9,079 nt of DNA from Mycoplasma sp. CAG:877 (GTDB lineage Bacteria; Bacillota_I; Bacilli_A; RF39; UBA660): NCBI GenBank assembly GCA_000433455.1, contig HF992500.1, positions 109,129 through 118,207 on the forward strand. Reading direction: 5' to 3'. Shown in pieces: positions 1-6,431 of this stretch (its first letter is position 1; each line of letters opens with the position of its first letter). The notes beneath the pieces were generated by a model. That model was not told the DNA's origin, did no database searches, and worked only from the letters and a program-made list of their open reading frames with translations. Made by a program: the position numbers and the translations under genes.

Positions 1-1
1 A

Positions 2-604
2 ATTCTTTCTATTCTATCTGATCTTAATAAAAAAAGTGATGGGAAAATAGTTTTCCATGATAAAGAAGAGATTGGCTATATGCTACAAACTGATTCTCTG
101 TTTCCTTGGTTAACAATACTAGATAATTGTTTATTGGGACTAGAAATTAAAAAAAGAAAAAATCCAGAATCTGTAAAAAATGTTATTAGACTCTTAGATA
201 AATATGGACTTTCTGAATTTAAATATAAATATCCAGATAGTTTATCTGGTGGTATGAAGCAAAGAGTAGCTCTAATTAGAACCTTGGCTATTAATCCATC
301 TCTATTATTATTGGATGAACCTTATAGTGCACTTGATTATCAAACTCGTCTTGCTTTGTCCGATGATATGTACAGAATCATTAAGGCTGAAAAAAAGACA
401 GCAATTCTTATTACTCACGATATAGCGGAAGCTATAAGTATGTCTGACAGAGTTATTGTCCTATCTAGACGCCCCGCTAATGTTAAAAGTATTTATGAAA
501 TAAAATTGAGCGATAAAAAAAATCCTATTCATAATCGTAAATGTATAGAATTTAATGATTATTATGAAAAAATTTGGAGGGATTTAGATGTCTACTTACA
601 GTGA
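2..604 (+). CDS. ABC transporter ATP-binding protein, SsuB/TauB-like, 5'-truncated by window edge
   Basis: This is the cytoplasmic ATPase subunit that powers import through the permease encoded next. The open frame runs in from position 2 without a stop, giving 200 visible residues. An ATG at 80 lies inside the conserved Q-loop region and is not the true start. Visible motifs are the Q-loop (codons from about 77, YMLQTD), the signature LSGGMKQR at about 242-265, Walker B LLLLDEP at about 302-322, the adjacent D-loop (SALD), and the H-loop histidine at about 416. Walker A and roughly 45-55 N-terminal residues must lie upstream. The FPWLTILDN segment after the Q-loop is typical of the nitrate/sulfonate/taurine/thiamine-precursor ATPases. 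The 3' end overlaps the permease start by 17 bases, which indicates translational coupling. The family is clear, but the substrate cannot be told from this sequence. Confidence 0.95.
   Translation: MLSILSDLNKKSDGKIVFHDKEEIGYMLQTDSLFPWLTILDNCLLGLEIKKRKNPESVKNVIRLLDKYGLSEFKYKYPDSLSGGMKQRVALIRTLAINPSLLLLDEPYSALDYQTRLALSDDMYRIIKAEKKTAILITHDIAEAISMSDRVIVLSRRPANVKSIYEIKLSDKKNPIHNRKCIEFNDYYEKIWRDLDVYLQ
576..581 (+). promoter_or_regulatory. Ribosome binding site of the ABC permease
   Basis: GGAGGG lies six bases before the ATG at 588 and sits inside the last codons of the ATPase gene. It is the strongest purine-rich SD match on the + strand here and fixes the permease start despite the overlap with the upstream gene. 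Confidence 0.85.
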
Positions 605-1385
605 AGAACATAAAGTTTTTTTGAAAAAAATAAAACGTGAAAAACTCATTGTTTGTGTTTCACGTCTCTCTATTATAATTTTCTTTTTGGCTATATGGGA
701 AATCCTAGCAAGATTTAGTTTAATTAATACTTTTCTTTCTTCTTCTCCTAGCAAGGTTTTGGCTACTACTATTTCTCTTTTTAAAACTGGTAGTTTATTT
801 AATCACATAGGTATTACGCTTTATGAAGTGCTTATTAGTTTTATAATTGCATCTATTTTAGGTTTTGTAATTGCTGTTATATTGTGGAGTAATAGAATTA
901 TTTCTAAAATAATCGAGCCTTATATTACCGTTTTGAACTCTCTACCAAAAGTGGCTTTGGGACCTTTGATTATTATTTGGGTTGGAGCTAGTACAAATTC
1001 AATTATATTTATGGCTCTTTTGATTAGTGTTTTTATTACGATTATTAATATATATAATGGTTTTATTGCAACTGATAAAAATTATATTTTACTTTTAAAA
1101 TCGTTCAAGGCTAGTAAATGGCAAATATTTATGAAGGCTGTTTTACCAAGTAACTTGGGAACAATAATTAATGCCTTTAAGATAAATATCTCTATGAGTT
1201 TGATTGGAGTTATTATGGGTGAACTCTTAGCTTCTAAAAACGGACTTGGTTATTTAATTATGTATGGGTCACAAGTATTTAATATTAATTTAGTTATTAC
1301 AAGTGTTGTGATACTTGGTATTATTTCTTACCTATTGTATTTTATTATTGATTTTATTGAAAAGAAATTAATTGCTACAAACTAA
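588..1385 (+). CDS. ABC transporter permease, SsuC/TauC/ThiX-like (BPD_transp_1 family)
   Basis: This is the 265-residue membrane subunit of the importer whose ATPase is encoded just upstream. Hydrophobic segments lie at about residues 21-42, 77-100, 113-133, 136-158, 198-216 and 234-256, as expected for a six-helix permease. The cytoplasmic EAA-type coupling loop is visible at about 171-187 (KSFKASKWQIFMKAVLP), followed by the family-typical GELLASKNGLGYLI at 211-224. The length is close to the usual 250-270. The ATG at 588 is supported by a strong SD and overlaps the ATPase gene by 17 bases. The frame ends at TAA 1383-1385, inside the 5' arm of a terminator, so this is the last gene of the operon. 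The binding protein that would set specificity must lie upstream or elsewhere. Candidates by family are alkanesulfonates, taurine, nitrate or thiamine precursors, and nothing here separates them. Confidence 0.93.
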   Translation: MSTYSEEHKVFLKKIKREKLIVCVSRLSIIIFFLAIWEILARFSLINTFLSSSPSKVLATTISLFKTGSLFNHIGITLYEVLISFIIASILGFVIAVILWSNRIISKIIEPYITVLNSLPKVALGPLIIIWVGASTNSIIFMALLISVFITIINIYNGFIATDKNYILLLKSFKASKWQIFMKAVLPSNLGTIINAFKINISMSLIGVIMGELLASKNGLGYLIMYGSQVFNINLVITSVVILGIISYLLYFIIDFIEKKLIATN

Positions 1386-1431
1386 AAAACTTTAAAGTTC
1401 TCTATATTTTGAGTCCTTTAAAGTTTTTTTT
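1384..1431. terminator. Bidirectional intrinsic terminator between convergent genes
   Basis: The arms AAAAAACTTTAAAG (1384-1397) and CTTTAAAGTTTTTT (1416-1429) are perfect complements. An inner CTC/GAG pair (1400-1402 with 1411-1413) extends the stem past a small internal loop. On the + strand an eight-T run (1424-1431) ends the ABC operon. Read from the - strand, the same hairpin ends in six Us and can stop transcripts of the large convergent gene. The + stop codon overlaps the first arm. The rest of the gap up to 1497 is AT-rich and shows nothing else. Confidence 0.92.
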
Positions 1432-1497
1432 CTTTTATTTGATTAATTTTGTTACATATGTTGTTTGTGTTGATTTCATAATTGATATGTATTTTTA

Positions 1498-4400
1498 TCA
1501 ACCAATTATGTTTTTATAAAACATGTATCCGATTGAAAGAATTATTCCAATAATGAAAGTAATAATAAATATAAGGGAAATGGTATTTGTAAATCCACTA
1601 TTACTGGAAGGTGCTTTATTACCTGATGGGGCATTGTTATTTGATGATGTATTATTTTCTTTTACAAATACCTTTGGCTTATCATGTTGTTGTAGTGGCT
1701 TTTCACTAGAACTTTGTTTTGTTCTTTCGATACTTGCTAGCATTTTTTCTCTGGTACTTTCATTTTTTGTGGTGTTTGCTTCTGTAATTTTTGAAACTGT
1801 ACTTATAACATCCTGTTCAGATTTGCAACCAATCTCAATAGAATACTGGAAGGCTTGTTTTGTTCTATTTAGTACGTCTTGTCTATTAACATGTGTTTCC
1901 TCGGTATGTTGCAATGTTTGTTTTTCTCTTTCTAATTGGAATTTCATTTCAGTTGGTGATAGTTTTTTGTCTGCTGATAGTTTTTCTATTTTTTCTGCTA
2001 TACTTATTTCTCTTTTTTTAGCCTCTTCTTTCATTGCGGTACTTACCTGGTCAAACTTTTGACCTACTTCAACTAACAACAAGTCATCCATTTCTGTTGT
2101 ATCTGGAAATTCGGATAACATTCCTGATACCAGTTGTGTAGCTAAATTGGTTTCATATGTTGTTGCATGTTCTTGGCCTTTTGTATATAACTCTTGAAGT
2201 CTTGAATTGTTTTTTCGTGCTTCAACCGGATTATAATTAGGCGATACAATATTTAACTTTCCTGGATCAATTATTTGATCGGCAATTTTTTTATTCCATC
2301 CCATTTTATCAAATTGACTTGGATCATGAGCATCTACACCATATAAAAATTGTACGCCTGTTTCAGATGCAATTTTCCAAAACGTAGGATGCGGATATGA
2401 ATATTTACCATCACTCATTATTTGTCCTTTATCAATACCAGCAAAATTTAACTCTATTGGAATACCAATTTCTTTTGCTTTATTACAAATCATTTGACTT
2501 GCGACTACGGCATTATCATCAAATTGTCTTTTGGCTTCTTCTGATGCAAGACTATCTCTAAGTTCCATAAAAATATCAGGATGAGCTACTATATCAAAAA
2601 TGCCGGATTCCATTGCCTTACATAACATTTCGGCATATTTTAGTGGGTAATCAGGATTGTTATTTTTTTTAATTAGACCCTTACTGCAAGGAACAAAGTG
2701 TTGACCTAAAATCATATAATCAACTTTTTCTCTCAATTCGCCAAGAAATTGCTCTTTCATCGGATCAAATTCTACTTCAAAGCCAACATTTATTTTCATA
2801 TCCGGATTTTGGGCCTGTAAATGTCTAATACTTTCTATGTATTCATCTACTTCACTTATATGCATTTGATGTTCAGGGTCTTGATAGGCTAATTCAGGGA
2901 CTGGTATATGATCAGAGAAACCTAACTGCTTTATGCCATTGGCTCTAGCCCTTTCTACATACTCACTATCTTCTGAAATACCAGCATGCCCACATCTATT
3001 CGTATGTGTATGATAATTAAATGTTTGAAAATTATTTTTTAATAAGAACTTATATGCTTTGCTTTTTGGTTCCATATTTTCAGTAAATACTCCACCATGT
3101 AAAGATTCTATTGTTGGTTCGTCTGCTTTTATTCTTTTTTCATTTTCTAAGGTTACTCTAAAATTCTGTCTATTTGTTTTACTCCATATAGTAAATCCTC
3201 TAATATTACATTCTTCTCTTAATTCTTCAATAGTAGAATATACTTCATTTATTTTTTGCTGTCTTAGTATTTCTATTTCAAAATCAGAAAGTCCCTTAGT
3301 GCCTTTTGTCATGACAATATCAAATTCTGTTATTTCGATTGGCAAACCAAACTTAGATAATTCTCTCAGCATATTTTCAATATCAGTTTTTGATGAATTA
3401 TTATCTATATGCATCTGTGTTCCAATACTATCAATCAGTTTAACACCATGCTCTTTTTCATATTGTTGTATTTCTAATATTAATTTTTTATTTGCTTCTA
3501 TTTTTCTTGGATCTAGCCAGTTATCATCATTAAACATAAAATCTGCTGTTGGTAAATTTCTTCTTGCTTCGGTAATAATGTCACATAAATCTGATATTTC
3601 TAAATGCTTTAACCAACCAGATTTGACATTATCAAAATCACTATATAATGTTGGACTCTGATCAATATCTCCTCTATATTGATATGGCGTTGTACCATCT
3701 AGGGAAAATCTATTTAATAATTCGTTGAAAACATCATAGCTTCTTACTACATCTCCATAACCGTTTTCAGCAATAAATTTTGTTGTAGCAGATACATAGT
3801 CCATTAATTTTTGCTTTACTAGTCGTTTTGATTCCTCATTTTTTGGCAATTGATACAAATATTCCGGACAGTCCTGATAAAAAATCAAAGTGTTTAGTCT
3901 AACTTGTTTGCCAGTTTCTTTCGCAAAGTCTAATGATTTTTTTAGATGATCAAAATCAAATGTTCCGTCACCTAAAACAATAGAACCATACTTTGCTTCT
4001 TCATCAATTGTTATGGAATTGTAATTTTGTTGAATTTGATTATATAAGTTTCTATATGCCTCCATGCTCGTTCCAATAATACCAGTCTTTTCAATTGGGG
4101 TATAATCTCTTAAAGTTTTATATATTTGATGTAATCTTGAAGGATTTTGAGAATATGAGCCTATTAATTTTCTCATCATCTCTTGTTGGGTATTACCTGT
4201 AGAAATAATTTCATCAATCATTGCAATTTCTTCTCTACTTAATATTCCACTTTGCTTTAAATATTCAATTTTCTTTGATAACCTGAGTCCTGTTTTTTTT
4301 AAATAATCGACTTTGGGTGTTAAAGAATGCATATATAGGTCAAAAACTCTTTGTCTTTCATCTTCTATACTTGCATTTTGATTAATAGTTGTTTTAATAT

Positions 4401-4566
4401 TAGTAACTTTTTTTAGGCTTTCTTCTAAAGCATCAAAAGTATCAGAAGTTGCTATCATCATTAAATCAATATCTTGATTATTAAGAGTAATACCAGTATA
4501 TTGTAAAGGTAATTCTTGTAATTCCATTACTTCAGAAAGCTTTTCTATATTTTTTTGTGTTTCCAT
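1498..4566 (-). CDS. GH10 xylanase-like / PHP phosphoesterase fusion with C-terminal membrane anchor
   Basis: This 1022-residue multidomain protein has an unknown biological role. Residues 1-155 are mostly helical with no recognised domain. Residues about 158-511 form a GH10-like barrel: IGTSM at 164-168, the NSITIDEEAKY strand (cf. NSVTPENEMKW) at 183-193, the acid/base Glu282 in YDVFNEL, FNDDN at 345-349, IGTQMH at 381-386, nucleophile Glu414 in EITEFD, and Trp461. Residues about 516-785 form a HisK/HisJ-type PHP domain whose likely metal ligands are all present: His519, His521, His527, His553, Glu597, His623, His662, Asp745 and His747. Residues 786-960 are charged and helix-rich, 970-992 is an Asn/Ser/Pro-rich linker, and 994-1017 is one hydrophobic helix. 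No signal peptide is seen, so the enzyme domains probably face the cytoplasm. The ATG at 4566 follows GGAG by eight bases. The gene is transcribed alone. Domain calls are firm; function and substrate are open. Confidence 0.9.
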   Translation of the reverse strand: METQKNIEKLSEVMELQELPLQYTGITLNNQDIDLMMIATSDTFDALEESLKKVTNIKTTINQNASIEDERQRVFDLYMHSLTPKVDYLKKTGLRLSKKIEYLKQSGILSREEIAMIDEIISTGNTQQEMMRKLIGSYSQNPSRLHQIYKTLRDYTPIEKTGIIGTSMEAYRNLYNQIQQNYNSITIDEEAKYGSIVLGDGTFDFDHLKKSLDFAKETGKQVRLNTLIFYQDCPEYLYQLPKNEESKRLVKQKLMDYVSATTKFIAENGYGDVVRSYDVFNELLNRFSLDGTTPYQYRGDIDQSPTLYSDFDNVKSGWLKHLEISDLCDIITEARRNLPTADFMFNDDNWLDPRKIEANKKLILEIQQYEKEHGVKLIDSIGTQMHIDNNSSKTDIENMLRELSKFGLPIEITEFDIVMTKGTKGLSDFEIEILRQQKINEVYSTIEELREECNIRGFTIWSKTNRQNFRVTLENEKRIKADEPTIESLHGGVFTENMEPKSKAYKFLLKNNFQTFNYHTHTNRCGHAGISEDSEYVERARANGIKQLGFSDHIPVPELAYQDPEHQMHISEVDEYIESIRHLQAQNPDMKINVGFEVEFDPMKEQFLGELREKVDYMILGQHFVPCSKGLIKKNNNPDYPLKYAEMLCKAMESGIFDIVAHPDIFMELRDSLASEEAKRQFDDNAVVASQMICNKAKEIGIPIELNFAGIDKGQIMSDGKYSYPHPTFWKIASETGVQFLYGVDAHDPSQFDKMGWNKKIADQIIDPGKLNIVSPNYNPVEARKNNSRLQELYTKGQEHATTYETNLATQLVSGMLSEFPDTTEMDDLLLVEVGQKFDQVSTAMKEEAKKREISIAEKIEKLSADKKLSPTEMKFQLEREKQTLQHTEETHVNRQDVLNRTKQAFQYSIEIGCKSEQDVISTVSKITEANTTKNESTREKMLASIERTKQSSSEKPLQQHDKPKVFVKENNTSSNNNAPSGNKAPSSNSGFTNTISLIFIITFIIGIILSIGYMFYKNIIG

Positions 4567-4593
4567 AATATCAACTCCAATTAATGTACTTGC

Positions 4594-4608
4594 ACAATGT
4601 ATGATTGT
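4594..4608. promoter_or_regulatory. Small inverted repeat just downstream of the predicted start site, possible operator
   Basis: ACAAT and ATTGT flank a five-base centre (GTATG). The repeat lies about 5-19 bases downstream of the predicted transcription start of the GH10-PHP gene, where a repressor could bind. The half-sites are short and AT-rich, so chance is a real alternative. Confidence 0.2.
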
Positions 4609-4619
4609 ATTATGATTTT

Positions 4620-4648
4620 ATTATAACTTAGAATTAGTAATAAGTAAA
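4620..4648 (-). promoter_or_regulatory. Promoter of the GH10-PHP gene
   Basis: Read on the - strand, TTTACT (4643-4648, four of six matches to TTGACA) is separated by 17 bases from a perfect TATAAT (4620-4625). Transcription would begin near 4613 and give a leader of about 45 bases carrying the TTGGAG SD before the ATG at 4566. The AT-rich background makes chance matches common, but the spacing and the perfect -10 box favour a real site. Confidence 0.6.
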
Positions 4649-4783
4649 TTTATTATAATTTTATATTTTGTATTGATTGATGAATATATATTAAAAAAGG
4701 TTTTCTAATACTAAAGCTATTATTAATAATTTTTATTTAACTCAATTGACTTTTTACTCTCTTAATAAAAGGAGAATTATTCT

Positions 4784-4801
4784 ATGCAAAATTCTTTTTA
4801 A
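4784..4801 (+). other. Five-codon micro-ORF (MQNSF) with a good ribosome binding site
   Basis: On the + strand AAAGGAG (4768-4774) stands nine bases before ATG CAA AAT TCT TTT TAA. It opens toward the hairpin at 4813-4840, which is followed on this strand by a T-run at 4847-4853. It could be a leader peptide, the surviving start of a lost gene, or chance. No convincing + strand promoter was found: TTGACT at 4746-4751 lacks a -10 box at proper spacing. The remainder of the 4567-4851 gap holds only AT-rich sequence. Confidence 0.25.
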
Positions 4802-4805
4802 AATC

Positions 4806-4840
4806 AAAAAAAACAGTTAATGTATAAACATATTAACTGT
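4806..4840 (-). terminator. Intrinsic terminator of the FIST / zinc-ribbon operon
   Basis: ACAGTTAAT (4813-4821) and ATTAACTGT (4832-4840) form a nine-base-pair stem with a ten-base loop. On the - strand the stem runs into an unbroken U-tract (4813 down to 4806), eleven bases after the stop codon of the zinc-ribbon gene. On the + strand a T-run lies six bases beyond the stem, so it could also act weakly in that direction. Confidence 0.88.
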
Positions 4841-4851
4841 ATAACGTTTTT

Positions 4852-5046
4852 TTACTTTTTTGCATCTACATACCCAGCTTGACAGTGATCCGTTTTCTTA
4901 CCCTCTTTGTATTCAATTATTGTTTTACAGTATTCACATCTTGTTTTTGAATGTCTATTAACGTCATTTAGATCTCCACAATTTGGACAATTGATAGTTA
5001 CATAATCTTTTTCTTTTTGCTTAAACTTTAATTTAATTTTTACCAA
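4852..5046 (-). CDS. Small zinc-ribbon protein, translationally coupled to the FIST gene
   Basis: This 64-residue protein has two CxxC knuckles, Cys20/Cys23 (CPNC) and Cys37/Cys40 (CEYC), set as in a zinc ribbon, plus an extra Cys55. The N-terminus is very basic (VKIKLKFKQKEK) and no membrane segment is present. The frame overlaps the end of the FIST gene by 14 bases. An in-frame TAA lies a few codons upstream, and the only usual start codon available is TTG at 5046. No clear SD precedes it, so ribosomes terminating on the FIST gene probably supply initiation. A +1 frameshift making a fusion is an alternative. The immediate terminator shows this is the last gene of the unit. Its function is unknown. 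A structural, regulatory or partner role for the FIST protein is inferred only from the overlap. The exact start is less sure than the reading frame. Confidence 0.72.
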   Translation of the reverse strand: MVKIKLKFKQKEKDYVTINCPNCGDLNDVNRHSKTRCEYCKTIIEYKEGKKTDHCQAGYVDAKK

Positions 5047-6220
5047 ACACTGTAAATGATAACATTAGGCCGCCACAGATGTTAGCAGAGTGAGAATCAT
5101 ATCCATATTCACCAAATGTAAATGGCATTATAAATGGCACACCTTTTGTTTCTTTTACTAATAATTTATGAACTTCATTTAATCTATCACCAATAACTTT
5201 TCTTCTATTTCCTGAATGAATAAGAATATATGCTGCTGGTTCTGTATACAACTGTCTTCTTAGATCTCTTAGTGTGTTAACTGATGCGTCAATTAATTCA
5301 TCAGTTGTTGCTTCTAATTGAATGATTGCTGTTCTTGGTACAACTTTATTTCCTAGAGTTATTGTATCATCTGTTGTTGTTTTTGTACCCATATCATTGC
5401 CAATCATTGGATGTCTTATAATTGTTAAGTTTCCTAATGGATCTTTTATACCTAATGGTTTAGAAGCTGATGCTTCTAGTAGTTTTGAACCAATTAAACT
5501 AGATGGGGCTTTATTTATCCAAGTTGCATATTTTCTTAATGCTGATATACCATCAATACTAACTAGTGTTCTATCATCTTTTACTTCTGTTATTAATCCC
5601 ATATTATTTGTTTCTCTATAATTTCCTGAGAATGATGTAATTATCTCATTATCAGTATAGAAGAAAGCAACAGCTACTCCATCAGAAAACACTTTGTCAT
5701 TACAAATTATTTTCCAATTACCTTCTACGTTATTGTCAGCAGCACTTCCTCCAAACATTGGAACTCTACCAATTACATCTTGGATTCCCATTAGATACTC
5801 TTCTTCTTCTTTAGGACTTGCTACCATATAAAAGTATGCAGGAGCACGAGTTGTCTTGGCATTTTCTACAGCTTCTATAGCAACACGTCTACCTATAGCA
5901 CGAGGGTCTTTTCCAGCTTCATGAGCAGCTACTCCTACTACCATATTCTTATCTTCCATAGCTAGCATTCCAGCAAAACCATATTCAGATGAAATTATAC
6001 CATCTTCAACAATTATGGCTTCATTACTAGTACTACCTATTATTGGCATATTTGTTATTTTTCTTATTCCTTGAACAAGTTCTTTAATATTATTTTTTTC
6101 AGATGTATAAATAAAACCCACTTTAGCATTTGATAATTCTTTCAAAGCTCCTTTTGCAGTTTCCATTCCCGCTAATATATTATCCATATTAGTACTGTAG
6201 CCAACACATGATTTTAACAT
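5033..6220 (-). CDS. FIST domain sensory protein (FIST N + FIST C)
   Basis: This 395-residue protein matches the FIST family, proposed small-ligand sensors found in signal transduction. The FIST N region spans about residues 30-200, with GSTSNEAI at 62-69, HEAGKDPRAIGRR at 100-112 and PMFGGSAADN at 154-163. FIST C spans about 215-390 and ends with the typical FTFGEYG (367-373) and SANICGGLMLSFTVFG (378-393). The protein stands alone: no kinase, methyl-accepting, GGDEF or membrane segment is attached, so any output must come from a partner. The ATG at 6220 follows a purine-rich AAGAAGG in the leader and an extended -10 promoter. The gene is first in a two-gene unit with the zinc-ribbon gene. 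Family membership is secure. Ligand and output are unknown. Amino acids have been suggested as FIST ligands in general, but nothing here proves that. Confidence 0.93.
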   Translation of the reverse strand: MLKSCVGYSTNMDNILAGMETAKGALKELSNAKVGFIYTSEKNNIKELVQGIRKITNMPIIGSTSNEAIIVEDGIISSEYGFAGMLAMEDKNMVVGVAAHEAGKDPRAIGRRVAIEAVENAKTTRAPAYFYMVASPKEEEEYLMGIQDVIGRVPMFGGSAADNNVEGNWKIICNDKVFSDGVAVAFFYTDNEIITSFSGNYRETNNMGLITEVKDDRTLVSIDGISALRKYATWINKAPSSLIGSKLLEASASKPLGIKDPLGNLTIIRHPMIGNDMGTKTTTDDTITLGNKVVPRTAIIQLEATTDELIDASVNTLRDLRRQLYTEPAAYILIHSGNRRKVIGDRLNEVHKLLVKETKGVPFIMPFTFGEYGYDSHSANICGGLMLSFTVFGKN

Positions 6221-6260
6221 ATATACCCTTCTTTCTTCTTTGCTATTCTTTATATTAGTT

Positions 6261-6287
6261 ATTATACCATATTCTGTTGATATTTAA
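6261..6287 (-). promoter_or_regulatory. Extended -10 promoter of the FIST operon
   Basis: On the - strand TGGTATAAT gives a perfect TATAAT (6261-6266) with the TGn extension. A weak -35 candidate, TTTAAA, lies 16 bases upstream at about 6283-6288. Transcription would start near 6254, leaving a leader of about 34 bases that includes AAGAAGG before the ATG at 6220. Confidence 0.65.
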
Positions 6288-6292
6288 ATATC
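6279..6292. promoter_or_regulatory. Perfect 14-base palindrome over the FIST promoter -35 region, possible operator
   Basis: GATATTTAAATATC is a perfect palindrome covering the position where the -35 box of the FIST promoter should be. That is a typical place for a regulator site. Its all-AT core means chance cannot be excluded. Confidence 0.3.
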
Positions 6293-6376
6293 TTTTAGTA
6301 AATTTTATGTTGATTGACAAATGTGAAGTATTTAAAGTTGGATGTTTTTTAATCTATAGTTAAAATTTTGCAAAAT

Positions 6377-6425
6377 AAAAAACTAGTTTTAAATATCTGA
6401 ATCTTGGATATTAAATTACTAGTTT
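6377..6425 (-). terminator. Intrinsic terminator of the tsa operon
   Basis: On the - strand AAACTAGT (6418-6425) pairs with ACTAGTTT (6380-6387). The stem continues inward through the TTTAA-TATC/GATATTTAAA segments with one unpaired base, giving roughly 17 pairs. A run of six Us ends at 6377. It starts only seven bases after the tsaD stop and separates this operon from the FIST promoter, so the FIST genes are a separate unit. Confidence 0.88.
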
Positions 6426-6431
6426 GTTTTT

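Noticed and set aside
80..604. ATPase gene starting at ATG 80
   Set aside because: The frame is open to the window edge, the upstream residues fit the family, and ATG 80 falls inside the Q-loop. The gene is cut by the window, not short.
1523..2062. 179-codon open frame on the + strand
   Set aside because: It lies wholly antisense to the C-terminal part of the GH10-PHP gene, has no family motifs or SD, and its Ser/Phe/Leu-rich composition mirrors the Lys/Glu-rich coding strand.
3059..3661. 200-codon open frame on the + strand
   Set aside because: It is antisense to the GH10 domain, whose conserved motifs prove the - strand is coding. The product is a Ser/Ile/Leu-rich shadow.
4719..4730. Palindrome ATTATTAATAAT in the gap after the GH10-PHP promoter
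   Set aside because: It consists only of A and T in very AT-rich DNA, is not placed on any promoter, and is expected by chance.
5322..5621. 99-codon open frame on the + strand
   Set aside because: It is antisense to the FIST gene with no SD or recognisable motif.
6314..6319. TTGACA on the + strand as a -35 box
   Set aside because: No -10-like hexamer lies at 16-18 bases and no + strand gene follows.
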